Positions 17,144 through 26,234 are shown, numbered from the stretch's first letter. The stretch: 64,000 bases of DNA from Nostoc sp. LPT (GCF_017115165.1 NZ_JABXKF010000156.1:1-64000), one strand, 5' to 3'. Translations and numbers: made by a program. The notes: a model not told the origin generated them from the letters alone.

Positions 17144-18094
17144 TTACTCAACAGTAATTATTTGTTTTTCGGTAAAACACATGGCAATACCTTTCTCGTA
17201 ATAAGCTGCTTCATTGATAAAAACAGGATAGGTAGTTGAGTTGGCTTCGTAGGGAATTGTTTGACCGTCAAATGTTAAGAACATAGGATCGCCAGGATTT
17301 AAAGCCTCATAATCTTTAAACTGAAGCTGAGGATGGATCATGGCTTGAATTTCTCCGTGTTCGTTTCTGGGATAATCAATTGCTTCTATATATCTGTAGA
17401 AGATAAGAGTATTTGAGAACGCTGGTACTTTTCCCTGGTTGTACAGTTCTAAATAATCTAAAATTGTGTAAATTATGGCTTCAGTTTTCAGAAAAATATC
17501 TGGATTCAAAACACCTTGAGGAACAGAGCCAACCTCAATAGCAACGCTAAATTTGCCAAGCGATCGCAGCGAATTATCACCTCGACCAGAGTTTCCAGAA
17601 CTATAAACCTTGACTGAAGGATTAACATAACTGAGATAGGCGGCTAATTGCAGATTGAAGGGTTGATGATTATCGACAATAATGGTTACACCCATGTTGG
17701 CGGTTGTACTATGTAAATCCAAAATAAAATCAACAGGAGTTTTACCATTTTGACCAAACAGATGGTCAATTTCTTGAGCTAGTAAATCTTCATAATCAGA
17801 AAGTGTTGAATCCTCTAAATTTTGACGCAAGAAGCACCGATTTAAATCTTTGTCAATGTATCGTGTTCCTGCTGCAAATGCTTTAGGATTAGCCAACAAT
17901 GTCAGTGTTTCAAAATTGGATTTACGAATTAGCTCAGGAAATTGCTCAAAAAGTTTGATCAAGTATGCTCCAGTAAACTCGTTCCCATGAGTTCCACCTC
18001 CAATCAATACTCGATTGATTTGGCTCTTAAATTTCATTTCTGGTTCCCTAATTGCAAGTGGTTGTATTGCTCTGAAGATATCTTGGGAAACCAT
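17144..18094 (-). CDS. Aspartoacylase / succinylglutamate desuccinylase family protein
   Basis: A 316-residue zinc carboxypeptidase-like enzyme. [14 protein letters not shown] supplies the first zinc His and Glu, [10 protein letters not shown] the second His, and [10 protein letters not shown] the catalytic Glu, as in aspartoacylase, which splits N-acetylaspartate to aspartate and acetate. [20 protein letters not shown] matches the substrate-binding region. I use ATG 18094 because it has AAGGTG eight bases upstream; the frame is open to 18121. It is transcribed away from a LysR gene only 47 bp off, so that regulator probably controls it. Confidence 0.88.
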   Translation of the reverse strand: MVSQDIFRAIQPLAIREPEMKFKSQINRVLIGGGTHGNEFTGAYLIKLFEQFPELIRKSNFETLTLLANPKAFAAGTRYIDKDLNRCFLRQNLEDSTLSDYEDLLAQEIDHLFGQNGKTPVDFILDLHSTTANMGVTIIVDNHQPFNLQLAAYLSYVNPSVKVYSSGNSGRGDNSLRSLGKFSVAIEVGSVPQGVLNPDIFLKTEAIIYTILDYLELYNQGKVPAFSNTLIFYRYIEAIDYPRNEHGEIQAMIHPQLQFKDYEALNPGDPMFLTFDGQTIPYEANSTTYPVFINEAAYYEKGIAMCFTEKQIITVE

Positions 18095-18124
18095 GATATA
18101 ATCACCTTGTTTATGCAACATTCC

Positions 18125-18140
18125 ATGACTAAAACGTCAT
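18125..18140. promoter_or_regulatory. Inverted repeat ATGAC-N6-GTCAT in divergent promoter
   Basis: A 5-bp inverted repeat with a 6-bp spacer lies between the divergent aspartoacylase and LysR starts, ending just before the LysR ATG. It is a candidate operator for autoregulation. Confidence 0.4.
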
Positions 18141-18141
18141 A

Positions 18142-19095
18142 ATGCTGAAAAAACAAGAATCTTTAGCCTCTCACAAATGGTCAAATTGGGATGAACTAGA
18201 ACTGCGTCACCTGAAGTATGCGATCGCTGTAACCCAAAAGCAAGGATTTACCAACGCTGCTGCATATCTGGAAATCGATCAGGGATTTCTGAGTAGACAA
18301 ATCAAGCGGCTGGAGAAAAAAATTGGATTTCAACTATTTGATCGCAACCAGCGCCCGTTAAAATTAACAGATGCGGGAAATGAGTTTTTGCAAGAAGCCT
18401 GTCAAATTCTCAGTCAGGTTGAACGAGCAATTGAATCAGGTCAACAGTTAAGTCGTGGTGAGAAAGGACGATTAACTATAGGAATCAATACATCCATCGC
18501 CAACAGCAAACTACCCGATATCCTCCGAGCATTTCATGAGAAGTTTCCAGAAGTAAAATTGGTGTTACAGGAAATAGCTTCCTATGACCAAATTGAGAAG
18601 TTGCGAAACCAACAACTGGATTTAGGTTTCTTTCATCTGCATAATTTACAAAATATCAAAAGCAATAATGATGATGTTTTGACTTCTATGCCTATTCTTC
18701 AAGAATCGCTAGTCATTGTTTTACCGGAAAACCATCGTTTCGTAAGGCTAACTAGCATTTCACTTGCAACACTGGCAAATGAGCAATTTATCTTACCACC
18801 ACATAACTTGTTATATAACTTACGCGATCAAATTAATAGGCTTTGCGTGGATGCAGGTTTTCAGCCAAAAGTCAGACAAGAAGCAGCATGGATATCAACT
18901 GTTCTGAGTTTAGTTGCAGGTGGAATGGGGATTTCACTACTTCCGGCAAACGTACAAAATCTTCAACGAAGTGGTGTAGTCTATCGTTCTATACAAGGAC
19001 AATCACCAGTATTAGAAATCGTTGCTGTTTGGCGAAGTGATCATGTACCTATAATTTTGAAAAATTTCCTTGAAGTGATTGGGAATTTAGCATGA
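18142..19095 (+). CDS. LysR family transcriptional regulator
   Basis: A 317-residue regulator. The winged HTH spans residues about 18-80 (ELRHLKYAIAVTQKQGFTNA, then LEIDQGFLSRQIKRLEKKIG), followed by a periplasmic-binding-protein-like effector domain (RLTIGINTSIAN onward). The N-terminus is about 17 residues longer than usual, and the ATG has no clear ribosome site, so a later start is possible. It is divergent from the aspartoacylase gene, the classic LysR arrangement with its target. Confidence 0.9.
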   Translation: MLKKQESLASHKWSNWDELELRHLKYAIAVTQKQGFTNAAAYLEIDQGFLSRQIKRLEKKIGFQLFDRNQRPLKLTDAGNEFLQEACQILSQVERAIESGQQLSRGEKGRLTIGINTSIANSKLPDILRAFHEKFPEVKLVLQEIASYDQIEKLRNQQLDLGFFHLHNLQNIKSNNDDVLTSMPILQESLVIVLPENHRFVRLTSISLATLANEQFILPPHNLLYNLRDQINRLCVDAGFQPKVRQEAAWISTVLSLVAGGMGISLLPANVQNLQRSGVVYRSIQGQSPVLEIVAVWRSDHVPIILKNFLEVIGNLA

Positions 19096-19181
19096 ATTTA
19101 TCTTCAATATTTTTCAACTCAGCATCGCTGAAGAGTTTTTAATCTAATCACGATTAAAAGACGACTACTATCTATGGTCTA

Positions 19182-19754
19182 CTAGCCCAGATAACCTGCA
19201 TTCAACACCTCTTCAACTGCAATATTAAATTCTGAAAAAATCCGTGATCCAATTTGCTGATTAGCTGTAAAAACTGTTTCTTCGTAAAATCCATCTTCCA
19301 GTAGTAACACTGAAATTTTTGTTTCTAGTGGGTCTACAATCCAATATTCAGGAACTTCTAACGCCGCATATTCCGAGCGTTTATAACGATAGTCCCGTTT
19401 AACAGACTCTGGACTGACCACTTCGACAATTAGTAACGGTGGTGATTCAAATACTGCTGAAGCATTCAACAATTCTCTGGCTTGTTCCACTGTCACTACA
19501 CACAAATCGGTCAACCTAGATTTATTTCTACCCGTTCTCACCCCACTTTCCCGAAAAGTCAGCCAATTAGAGTTACAACGTTTGATTTCTGCTTTCAAGG
19601 CAGTATCCAAAAAATCGACAATCAGAAAATGTTCAATAGTAGGTGGATTCATTAACTCTAGCTTCCCATCCACCAGTTCATAATGGAAACCGTTGCCATC
19701 ATCATAGGTTAAGTACTCCTCAAACGTAATGCTGGTTACTGGTGTTGTTACCAT
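19182..19754 (-). CDS. Uma2 family (DUF820) putative endonuclease
   Basis: A 190-residue Uma2 protein with the standard order: SITFEEYLTYDDG, then FHYELVDGKLELMNPP, SRLTDLCVV, PPLLIVEVVSPESVKRDYRYK (PD-(D/E)XK-like core) and YAALEVPEYWIVDP. It differs from the copy at 9280 and is not a recent duplicate. It is probably intact, and its cell role is unknown. Confidence 0.87.
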   Translation of the reverse strand: MVTTPVTSITFEEYLTYDDGNGFHYELVDGKLELMNPPTIEHFLIVDFLDTALKAEIKRCNSNWLTFRESGVRTGRNKSRLTDLCVVTVEQARELLNASAVFESPPLLIVEVVSPESVKRDYRYKRSEYAALEVPEYWIVDPLETKISVLLLEDGFYEETVFTANQQIGSRIFSEFNIAVEEVLNAGYLG

Positions 19755-19804
19755 TCCAACTGACTCCTAGACGATATCTTTATCTTAAACAGTAAAATAA
19801 ATCA

Positions 19805-19990
19805 TCAGTTTTCTTCGTAGTTTTGCAACACCTCCTTTCAACTGCTCTCCCACCAAAAACCTATCCGAAGTCGTAAGCACAATCCGTCCGTAGTTTTGCT
19901 GTTTCATAATTGGAAAGGCGGCTTGAGCCAGCCATGTTGGTGCTTATAAATTAATGCTGATGGTATGAGTCAAAAATGGCGTTTCGTTGG
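19805..19990 (-). pseudogene. Short-chain dehydrogenase fragment
   Basis: On the minus strand one frame reads LAQAAFPIMKQQNYGRIVLT followed by TSD, which is the core strand and catalytic-Ser region of an SDR enzyme. The Rossmann N-terminus and the YxxxK motif are missing, and upstream codons contain a stop. It is a relic of an SDR gene distinct from the intact one at 20888. Confidence 0.55.
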
Positions 19991-20060
19991 TTGCTCCCCT
20001 ATCTTGCTTGGAATGGATTTACGACGTTCATCAAAATCTGGAGGTTACTTTTATAACGTG

Positions 20061-20163
20061 AGCTAACGGATCAAAGCTGAGCGACGCTTCAAGGCGCCTG
20101 TTGGTGTGAAGAACGGAACCGGGGTGGCCGCCCTGAAGCGTTCGCTCGAGCGCCGTGTTAGGC
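20061..20163 (-). other. Integron attC (59-base-element-like) recombination site
   Basis: Read on the minus strand, the site begins GCCTAAC (a full RYYYAAC match, 20163-20157) and ends GTTAGCT (20067-20061; one mismatch to GTTRRRY). Between them are imperfect arms, GCTCGAGCGAACGCTTCA against a complement GCTGAGCGACGCTTCA, which pair except for two unpaired bases, the hallmark extrahelical bases of attC. The length, 103 bp, is within the known range. The TAA of the NTF2-like gene lies inside the first core, as in typical cassettes. GC content is about 60 per cent, well above the flanks. Confidence 0.75.
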
Positions 20164-20541
20164 TGTGTGGGCGGACGATGGAAGCGGACAGACTTGCATG
20201 GCTTGAATCAAGCCCTGCGCAATGGTGAAACGATGACCGACGTGCTCATCGGCAAGAACAACTCCAGCCAGGTCGCGCACGACCTGATGCACTTCGACCA
20301 AGATACGCCCGGCCTCCTCCGGGTGAAAAGTCACCGGCTCCACGTGCGGGTTGATCTCGCTCCATTGCTCCGTCCAGTAAGCACGGACTTCTTCAGATCC
20401 ACGGACAAAACCGCCTTTGAATGCTCTCGGCCAGGTCACATCCGGAGTCATGAGGGCGAGGGCGGCGTCAATGTCCCGCGCGTTAAAGGCCGCGTAGGCC
20501 GCGCAAAGCAGTTCGATTAGGAGTGCAGGTTGATCTGGCAT
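20158..20541 (-). CDS. NTF2-like/SnoaL-like protein in a gene cassette
   Basis: A 127-residue protein of the NTF2-like (SnoaL/limonene-epoxide-hydrolase-like) fold: LCAAYAAFNARDIDAALALM, then TPDVTWPRAFKGGFVRG and VRAYWTEQW, with a beta-rich second half (GRILVEVHQVVRDLAGVVLA, then HRFTIAQGLI). Such small domains bind hydrophobic ligands or act as isomerases; the ligand is unknown. ATG 20541 fits the domain start, and a longer frame to 20613 crosses the likely cassette edge. The stop codon overlaps the attC core, and GTTAGTC at 20577-20571 could be the other boundary. GC near 60 per cent marks transfer from outside. Confidence 0.85.
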   Translation of the reverse strand: MPDQPALLIELLCAAYAAFNARDIDAALALMTPDVTWPRAFKGGFVRGSEEVRAYWTEQWSEINPHVEPVTFHPEEAGRILVEVHQVVRDLAGVVLADEHVGHRFTIAQGLIQAMQVCPLPSSAHTA

Positions 20542-20582
20542 AAGCGGTGTGGTGAAGGATACGCAGTAGGGACTAACAATTG

Positions 20583-20695
20583 ATAGACAGAAAATTTCTG
20601 TATAATACTCCAAAGCCGCTGTTTAAGCCGAATCTTTGCGCATAATACGCTCATTTGGGTGGATAGGTCGAAAGTTTCTGCATAACATCCTAAAG
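20583..20695. repeat. Pair of 33-bp direct repeats beside the cassette
   Basis: ATAGACAGAAAATTTCTGTA and onward (20583-20615) and ATAGGTCGAAAGTTTCTGCA and onward (20663-20695) agree at most positions and share the orientation. They adjoin the putative outer cassette boundary at 20571-20577. Confidence 0.55.
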
Positions 20696-20729
20696 GGTAG
20701 AGGGTAGACTGGCTCTATCTATCTTCCGA

Positions 20730-20870
20730 ACCGTTGGGTTTCACGCCGTTCAAACGCCACTTTGACGCCAGTTGCTACAACGGAGGGAACCTCCGCAACG
20801 CACTGGCTCCTCAAGTAGGGAAACCCGCCCATGCAAGTGGCTCCCCAACCTACGATTCTGTGCGCCTTCA
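20730..20870 (-). repeat. Dispersed GGGCGGGTTTCCC-type repeat
   Basis: GC-rich repeat on the minus strand with TTGGGGAGCCACTTGCATGG and GGGCGGGTTTCCCTACTTGA, related to 9965-10066 and 60195-60275. No gene is present. Confidence 0.7.
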
Positions 20871-20887
20871 AAGAGAACTGGTATTAG

Positions 20888-21769
20888 CTACCCAACTATT
20901 ACCTCACTGTTACTATCTACATAATCCGTACTTACAGTCACCTGCTGCCAAGCATCCAAATCCGTTTTGACCCCTGACAGTTTTTCCTGAATCAGGCTCA
21001 TGGCATCGGTGCCTAATGCCAGTCGCATCGGTGGATGAGGACTTTCCACAGCTTGAATGATGGCTTGTGCCGCTTTAAGTGGATTGCCAGGTTGCTTACC
21101 ATCCATCTGTTTGAACCACTGCAATGAAGCACCGCTCACGGTCGCATAGGCATCAATGGAAAGTTCTGCTGCTGCCAGAGAGCGTCCGTTAAAATCTGTG
21201 CGAAATGCCCCAGGTTCAATTAAAGTGACCTTAACTCCAAAGGATTCAACCTCCTTAGCTAGGGCTTCAGACGTACCTTCCAGAGCAAATTTAGCGCCAC
21301 AATAGAGGCTGCTTCCACCAAATCCCACTAATCCTGCTGTGGATGACATATTGACAATGTGACCGCTGCCTTGCTGACGCATCACAGACAAGACTGTTTG
21401 CATCAGACGGAGCGCCCCAAAGAAGTTGGTTTCAAAAAATCGGTGAATATCAACATCACTGACTTCTTCGAGTGCGGCAATGAGTCCATGTCCAGCATTG
21501 TTGACCAGCACATCAATTCGACCAAATGTAGCGATCGCTGTATCAACGGCTGCTTGTATGTCTTGGGATAACGTGACATCCAGACGTACAGCCTTTGCGG
21601 TCTCTGGATAATGCTCAATCAAAGTGCGAAGTTGCTCTGGTTTGCGAGCAGTAGCAAGCAGGTAGTCGCCCTTCTTCAACACAGCTTCTGCTAGGGCCCG
21701 TCCGAACCCTGTTGAACATCCTGTAATCAACCAAACTTTAGGAGCGACACGATTTTTGTCTGAGTTCAT
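20888..21769 (-). CDS. SDR family oxidoreductase
   Basis: A 293-residue classical short-chain dehydrogenase: cofactor motif TGCSTGFGRALAEA (residues about 14-27), NNAG (about 91), catalytic Ser in NMSSTAG and YCGAK (YxxxK). The Asp/Arg pattern after the second strand (LLATARKP) suggests NADP(H) preference, and PGAFRTDF is the usual loop. The substrate is unknown. ATG 21769 has GGAGAA upstream. It is divergent from the LysR gene at 21956 with a symmetric operator between, so it is probably that regulator's target. Confidence 0.9.
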   Translation of the reverse strand: MNSDKNRVAPKVWLITGCSTGFGRALAEAVLKKGDYLLATARKPEQLRTLIEHYPETAKAVRLDVTLSQDIQAAVDTAIATFGRIDVLVNNAGHGLIAALEEVSDVDIHRFFETNFFGALRLMQTVLSVMRQQGSGHIVNMSSTAGLVGFGGSSLYCGAKFALEGTSEALAKEVESFGVKVTLIEPGAFRTDFNGRSLAAAELSIDAYATVSGASLQWFKQMDGKQPGNPLKAAQAIIQAVESPHPPMRLALGTDAMSLIQEKLSGVKTDLDAWQQVTVSTDYVDSNSEVIVG

Positions 21770-21920
21770 TTGTTTTCTCCAATACAAAAACGATGAGAGC
21801 AAGCTGGTGTATCTCTCGGTCGAAGCGAAAAGTACAGCAATTCGCTAAAAGCGCAACTGCAATTCTGTAACTTACTTTCCACATTAAGCAACCTGAATAA
21901 ATATGTCCAATATGATTTTT

Positions 21921-21935
21921 GTCTTAGACTAAGAC
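21921..21935. promoter_or_regulatory. 15-bp LysR-type operator palindrome
   Basis: GTCTTAGACTAAGAC is a perfect palindrome around a central A and contains the T-N11-A LysR box. It lies 21 bp before the LysR ATG (21956) and in the divergent promoter of the SDR gene. Confidence 0.65.
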
Positions 21936-21955
21936 TTAAAACGTATTAATTGACA

Positions 21956-22855
21956 ATGGAACTTCGACACTTGCGTTACTTTGTGACTGTAGCTGAGGAA
22001 CTTCATTTTGGTCGCGCCGCGCAACGACTACAAATCGCTCAACCGCCACTCAGTCAACAAATCCGTCAACTCGAACAAGAACTCGGTGTCGAGTTGCTGT
22101 ATCGGACAAAGCGAACAGTCCGACTTACTGAAGCAGGACTTGCCTTTTTACAGCAGGCACGACAAATTCTCGTGCAATCTGAGCAAGCGATTGAGGTAGC
22201 CCAACGTGCAAGTCGAGGCGAAGTGGGTCGTTTAGCGATTGGATTTGTTGGATCTGCCACGTGTAGCCTGCTGCCTGCTGCCGTGCGGTCATTTCGCCGT
22301 CAGTTTCCTGATGTCCGTTTGATGCTGCATGAAATGACCACGAGCGAGCAAATTGAAGCACTGCATGACGATCGCATTCAGCTTGGCTTTATTTGTCCGC
22401 CCATCAGCGATGACGAACTCAGCGTGGAAACGGTTTTACAAGAATCGTTCGTCGCTGTATTGCCAGAAGCACACCCGCTTGCGACGCAAACACAACTGTC
22501 ATTAGCATCACTCGCCGAGGAGTCCTTCATTTTATCTCCACGTCATCTAGGAAGCGGCTTTTACGATCAGATTATCCGTTTGTGTCAACAAGCAGGATTT
22601 ATTCCCCGAGTAACTCAGGAAGCAATTCAGATGCAAACTATTGTCAGCTTAGTGGCAGCGGAATTAGGGGTTGCGCTTGTCCCAGCTTCACTCCAGAATT
22701 TGCAACGAGCAGGGGTTGTCTACAAACCACTCGAAGACCAAACGCTCTATGTCAAGTTAGCAATTGTTTGGCGAAGTGCAAACACCTCGCCCGTGCTACA
22801 CCAATTTCTAGCGCAATCAAGAGCCGTTACACGATTTAGTGCAGCGTTTCATTAA
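21956..22855 (+). CDS. LysR family transcriptional regulator
   Basis: A 299-residue LysR regulator with standard start MELRHLRYFVTVAEELHFGR, HTH with IAQPPLSQQIRQLEQELG, and an effector-binding domain (LAIGFVGSATCSLLPAAVR, ending near FLAQSRA). It resembles the other LysR protein at 18142 only at family level. ATG 21956 is preferred over a TTG six bases upstream. Both this gene and the SDR have a somewhat higher GC content than the core genes nearby. Confidence 0.92.
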   Translation: MELRHLRYFVTVAEELHFGRAAQRLQIAQPPLSQQIRQLEQELGVELLYRTKRTVRLTEAGLAFLQQARQILVQSEQAIEVAQRASRGEVGRLAIGFVGSATCSLLPAAVRSFRRQFPDVRLMLHEMTTSEQIEALHDDRIQLGFICPPISDDELSVETVLQESFVAVLPEAHPLATQTQLSLASLAEESFILSPRHLGSGFYDQIIRLCQQAGFIPRVTQEAIQMQTIVSLVAAELGVALVPASLQNLQRAGVVYKPLEDQTLYVKLAIVWRSANTSPVLHQFLAQSRAVTRFSAAFH

Positions 22856-23035
22856 GCAATGCTGTTGAGGTTTGCCAAACATACCCATTTTTCCCAGCAG
22901 GCTTTGTACAATTTCCATATAGCTATCGTAAGGAGTGCTTGTTTCTTCTAATCAGCACCCTAATGGATCGATAGCTTTCTTGTCTAATTGCTCAACTTAA
23001 AACTGTCTGGAGTATTGCAACACGGAAAACCGATT

Positions 23036-24058
23036 GTGAACAGTGAGTTATCTTCTCAACAAGTAAAAGATATTGGCGAACAAGGTCTTTTGGAAAGATT
23101 ACAGCGCTTCTGTCCTCCAGAAATTATCGGCGATGATGCCGCAGTACTTGAGACTGTACCAGGGCAATCTTTGGTAGTGACTACAGATGTACTGGTTGAT
23201 GGCGTGCATTTTAGTAATCTCACCACTTCCCCAGAAGATGCTGGTTGGCGAGCTGCGGCTGCCAATTTATCAGATTTAGCAGCAATGGGCGCTTCTCCAT
23301 TGGGAATCACTGTCGGGTTGGGACTACCTGGTGAACTTAGGGTGAGTTGGGTAGAACGCTTGTACCAGGGAATGACAGAATGCCTGCAAAAATACAATAC
23401 CCTGATTGTTGGGGGTGATGTGGTGCGATCGCCTGTAACGACTTTGGCAATTACCGCTTTTGGTCAAGTGAACCCTAGCCAAATTATTCGCCGTTCTGCT
23501 GCTGTTGTGGGGGATACGATCGTCGTTACAGGCGTTCATGGAGCCTCAAAAGCTGGCTTAGAACTGCTCTTGCATCCCGAATTAGTACAGAACCTCAAAG
23601 ATGCAGAATGCACAGCTCTAATCCTCGCACACCAACGCCCACAGCCACGATTAGATGTCTTACCAATCCTCTGGAAAATCTTAACTCCTAACTCTCAACT
23701 TTCCATTGCTGGTATGGATAGCAGCGATGGTTTGGCAGATGCGATAATCCAAATTTGCCGCGCGAGTGGCGTTGGCGCTGTCTTAGAACACAGACAAATT
23801 CCCATACCAAAAACTTTTAACCATTGGCTGACACCAGACCAAGCGCTAAAATATGCTTTATATGGTGGTGAAGACTTTGAATTAGTGCTGTGTTTACCAC
23901 AAGAATTAGCATCAGCCTTAGTGCAACATCTTGGAGAAGGTGCTGCGATCGCAGGCAGGATTACAGCCGGATCGACAGTAATATTGCACGACGAGCAAAA
24001 AAAATTCCCCGACCAAGTTCTCAATCTTAGCCAGGGATTTCAACATTTTGGTCAATAG
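23036..24058 (+). CDS. thiL: Thiamine-monophosphate kinase
   Basis: Phosphorylates thiamine monophosphate to the diphosphate cofactor using ATP. The 340-residue protein has the ThiL pattern: IGDDAAVLE, then TTDVLVDGVHF, GWRAAAANLSDLAAMGASP and GMDSSDGLADA, with YGGEDFELVL near the end. I pick GTG 23036, which gives the normal family start (SELSSQQVKDIGEQGLLERL); a TTG at 22988 in the same frame would add 16 residues. No TPP riboswitch is seen upstream. Confidence 0.93.
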   Translation: MNSELSSQQVKDIGEQGLLERLQRFCPPEIIGDDAAVLETVPGQSLVVTTDVLVDGVHFSNLTTSPEDAGWRAAAANLSDLAAMGASPLGITVGLGLPGELRVSWVERLYQGMTECLQKYNTLIVGGDVVRSPVTTLAITAFGQVNPSQIIRRSAAVVGDTIVVTGVHGASKAGLELLLHPELVQNLKDAECTALILAHQRPQPRLDVLPILWKILTPNSQLSIAGMDSSDGLADAIIQICRASGVGAVLEHRQIPIPKTFNHWLTPDQALKYALYGGEDFELVLCLPQELASALVQHLGEGAAIAGRITAGSTVILHDEQKKFPDQVLNLSQGFQHFGQ

Positions 24059-24125
24059 TGCTTTGTCATTTGTCCTTTGTCCTTTTTCTAATGACCAATG
24101 ACTAATCACTAATGACTAATGACAA
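24059..24125. repeat. STRR heptamer tract
   Basis: Tandem TCATTTG/TCCTTTG then ACTAATG heptamers between convergent thiL and gap2. Confidence 0.8.
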
Positions 24126-24130
24126 ATTAA

Positions 24131-25144
24131 TTATTGCCACTTCTCGGCTACCAATTCTGCCAAATCCAAGACTCGTTGGCTGTAACCCCACTCGTTGTCA
24201 TACCACGCCATAACTTTTACTAGGTCATTGCCCATAACCAAAGTCAAGCTAGAATCGACAATCGAAGAAGCATCACTACCTTGATAATCGGAAGATACTA
24301 GTTCTAGTTGGCTGTAGTCCAAAATCCCTTTAAGTGGGCCTTCGGCAGCATCTTTGAGAGCTTGGTTAACTTCTTCAGTAATAGTACGCTTCTCAACCTG
24401 AACTACGAAATCTACCATTGAGACGTTCGGGGTTGGTACGCGCAAGGCAACGCCATTTAGCTTGCCTTTGAGGTCTGGGATAACCAGCGCCACTGCTTTT
24501 GCTGCGCCAGTAGAAGTAGGTACAATGTTTATCGCTGCGGCCCTCGCCCGTCGCAAATCCCGGTGAGAAGCGTCTAGCAAGCGCTGATCGCCTGTATAGC
24601 TGTGGGTGGTGGTCATCGTGCCTTTGATGATGCCGAACTTATCGTTCAACACCTTGGCAATTGGTGCCAAGCAGTTGGTAGTACAGCTAGCGTTACTGAT
24701 AATGTGGTGTTTGTTGTGGTCATAGTCATGATGATTCACACCAACCACAAAAGTACCATCCTCGTTTTTACCAGGAGCGGTAATCAGAACTTTCTTGGCT
24801 CCAGCATTTACGTGCCTGAGCGCTCCTTCTTTGCTAGTAAATACCCCGGTTGCTTCGATAATTAGGTCAATTCCCCAATCTTTCCAGGGCAAGTTTTCTG
24901 GGTTGCGATCGGATACGCACTTGATGGTCTTACCGTTGACGATGATAGAGTTATCGTCAGCACTAATCTCAGCACCTTTGATCTTGCCTAACATTGAGTC
25001 ATACTTCAGCAGGTGAGCATTGGTTCTAGGGTCTGAAGTGTCATTAATAGCGACAAGTTCGATTTTACTATTCTCTCTACCCACCCAACAACGCGCAAAG
25101 TTACGTCCAATCCGCCCGAAACCGTTGATTGCAACTCTAATCAC
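24131..25144 (-). CDS. gap2: Glyceraldehyde-3-phosphate dehydrogenase, Gap2 type
   Basis: A 337-residue GAPDH of the cyanobacterial Gap2 class, which uses NADP(H) or NAD(H) in the Calvin cycle. [19 protein letters not shown] is the cofactor-binding start, [10 protein letters not shown] holds the catalytic Cys, and [20 protein letters not shown] binds substrate phosphate. GTG 25144 gives the standard Gap2 length; the ATG-initiated frame to 25195 would add 17 residues. A run of nine G bases at 25207-25216 lies upstream. The sequence looks intact. Confidence 0.94.
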   Translation of the reverse strand: MIRVAINGFGRIGRNFARCWVGRENSKIELVAINDTSDPRTNAHLLKYDSMLGKIKGAEISADDNSIIVNGKTIKCVSDRNPENLPWKDWGIDLIIEATGVFTSKEGALRHVNAGAKKVLITAPGKNEDGTFVVGVNHHDYDHNKHHIISNASCTTNCLAPIAKVLNDKFGIIKGTMTTTHSYTGDQRLLDASHRDLRRARAAAINIVPTSTGAAKAVALVIPDLKGKLNGVALRVPTPNVSMVDFVVQVEKRTITEEVNQALKDAAEGPLKGILDYSQLELVSSDYQGSDASSIVDSSLTLVMGNDLVKVMAWYDNEWGYSQRVLDLAELVAEKWQ

Positions 25145-25260
25145 AGTGTCTTGCCCTCTGTATTTATGCTTATATGTTGATATCGTTGACCCCAATCATA
25201 TCGCAAAGGGGGGGGGCACTTTTAACCATAAAGTGTTAGATCAATAAAAAAACACATAAT

Positions 25261-25911
25261 TTATTCAGATTTGTAAGAGTAGAGATTGTTGTTAGTGATA
25301 TATGATCTGACCGATTCCGGGACTAAATAACGAATTGACTGGCGTTCGCCCTTGGCGTTGACGAAGTTATCGCGGCAAAATTTGCGAATTAGACTTGACG
25401 AAACTCCTACTAAAGGTATATTCAAGAGTTGCCAGTGAATGTTATATGACTGCTCTCTAAGTTGTTGCTCCACTTGCTTGCAGATTAATTTGCTTTGAGT
25501 TATAGTCTCACCACCTAGCTGTCGGGGTGCGATTAACCAATCACACATTTGTGCTAATTCGTGTCCCCGATACCAACCGGGTAAGGTTTGGAAAGTATCC
25601 AAGCCCACAATCCAGTACCAGTGAGTATTTGGGTAACAAGCAGATAAGTCAATCAGGGTGTTAATGGCATAAGAAGTCCCAGAGCGATTAGTCTCCACTA
25701 GTGAGACAGTAAATGCTGGGTTATCTTTGATGGCTAATTGCAGCATTTGCACGCGATGTTCAAACAATGCTGCTTCTTTGTGAGGAGGATTTAGGGATGG
25801 CACCCAAATTACCTTTTCAAGGGATACTTGATGCAAAGCTGTCTCGGCTACGAGCAGGTGTCCCCAATGAATTGGATCGAATGTGCCACCAAAAATTGCT
25901 AGTTGCTGCAT
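25261..25911 (-). CDS. nadD: Nicotinate-nucleotide adenylyltransferase
   Basis: Forms deamido-NAD from nicotinate mononucleotide and ATP. The 216-residue protein has the nucleotidyltransferase motif GGTFDPIHWGHL (HxGH-type), VPSLNPPHK, GLDTFQTLPGWYR and the ISSS-like VGVSSSLIRKF motif. It lies just upstream of gap2 on the same strand with a 116-bp gap. Cyanobacterial homologues have this length. Confidence 0.9.
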   Translation of the reverse strand: MQQLAIFGGTFDPIHWGHLLVAETALHQVSLEKVIWVPSLNPPHKEAALFEHRVQMLQLAIKDNPAFTVSLVETNRSGTSYAINTLIDLSACYPNTHWYWIVGLDTFQTLPGWYRGHELAQMCDWLIAPRQLGGETITQSKLICKQVEQQLREQSYNIHWQLLNIPLVGVSSSLIRKFCRDNFVNAKGERQSIRYLVPESVRSYITNNNLYSYKSE

Positions 25912-25930
25912 CCAGATAAGCCTGGTTTAT

Positions 25931-26032
25931 ATGCAATTGAAAAATAGTTTCATTACCAATGTACTATTGTACTCAATTCACGCCTAAACTTAATGCAATT
26001 TCAAATTAGTTTCACTAAACAATGTATTATGT
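25931..26032. repeat. Pair of imperfect 38-bp direct repeats
   Basis: ATGCAATTGAAAAATAGTTT and onward (from 25931) and ATGCAATTTCAAATTAGTTT and onward (from 25993) match over about 38 bp, both ending in AATGTA(C/T)TAT. They lie between nadD and the murC side. They may be regulatory or a decayed duplication. Confidence 0.5.
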
Positions 26033-26234
26033 AGCCAATTCCAGTAAGGTAGCCAAAAATATGTATTTGACATTACAAGAATTTCTTTCCCGATGCAGCC
26101 AAAATTTTCAGAATAATCTTAAGAACAGTTCAGAAATAGCAAAAACTTCCAACCAAGGTAAAATCATTCTCAACCAGGAAAACCAGAGCAGAAACATCAT
26201 TTGGGCATCAAACATGAACATGATACAGGAGTAG
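26022..26234 (+). CDS. Doubtful 70-aa frame before murC
   Basis: A 70-codon frame rich in Asn, Ser, Gln and Lys, with no recognisable domain and no ribosome site, starting inside the second 38-bp repeat. It could be a small unknown protein or chance. Listed so that the 400-bp gap between nadD and murC is described. Confidence 0.2.
   Translation: MYYVANSSKVAKNMYLTLQEFLSRCSQNFQNNLKNSSEIAKTSNQGKIILNQENQSRNIIWASNMNMIQE

Noticed and set aside
20155-20520. Plus-strand 121-codon frame opposite the NTF2-like gene
   Set aside because: It is the GC-rich antisense shadow of the cassette gene; the minus strand has the recognisable fold and the attC-linked stop.
22856-23035. Possible TPP riboswitch before thiL
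   Set aside because: The CUGAGA and ACCUGA core motifs of a TPP riboswitch were not found.
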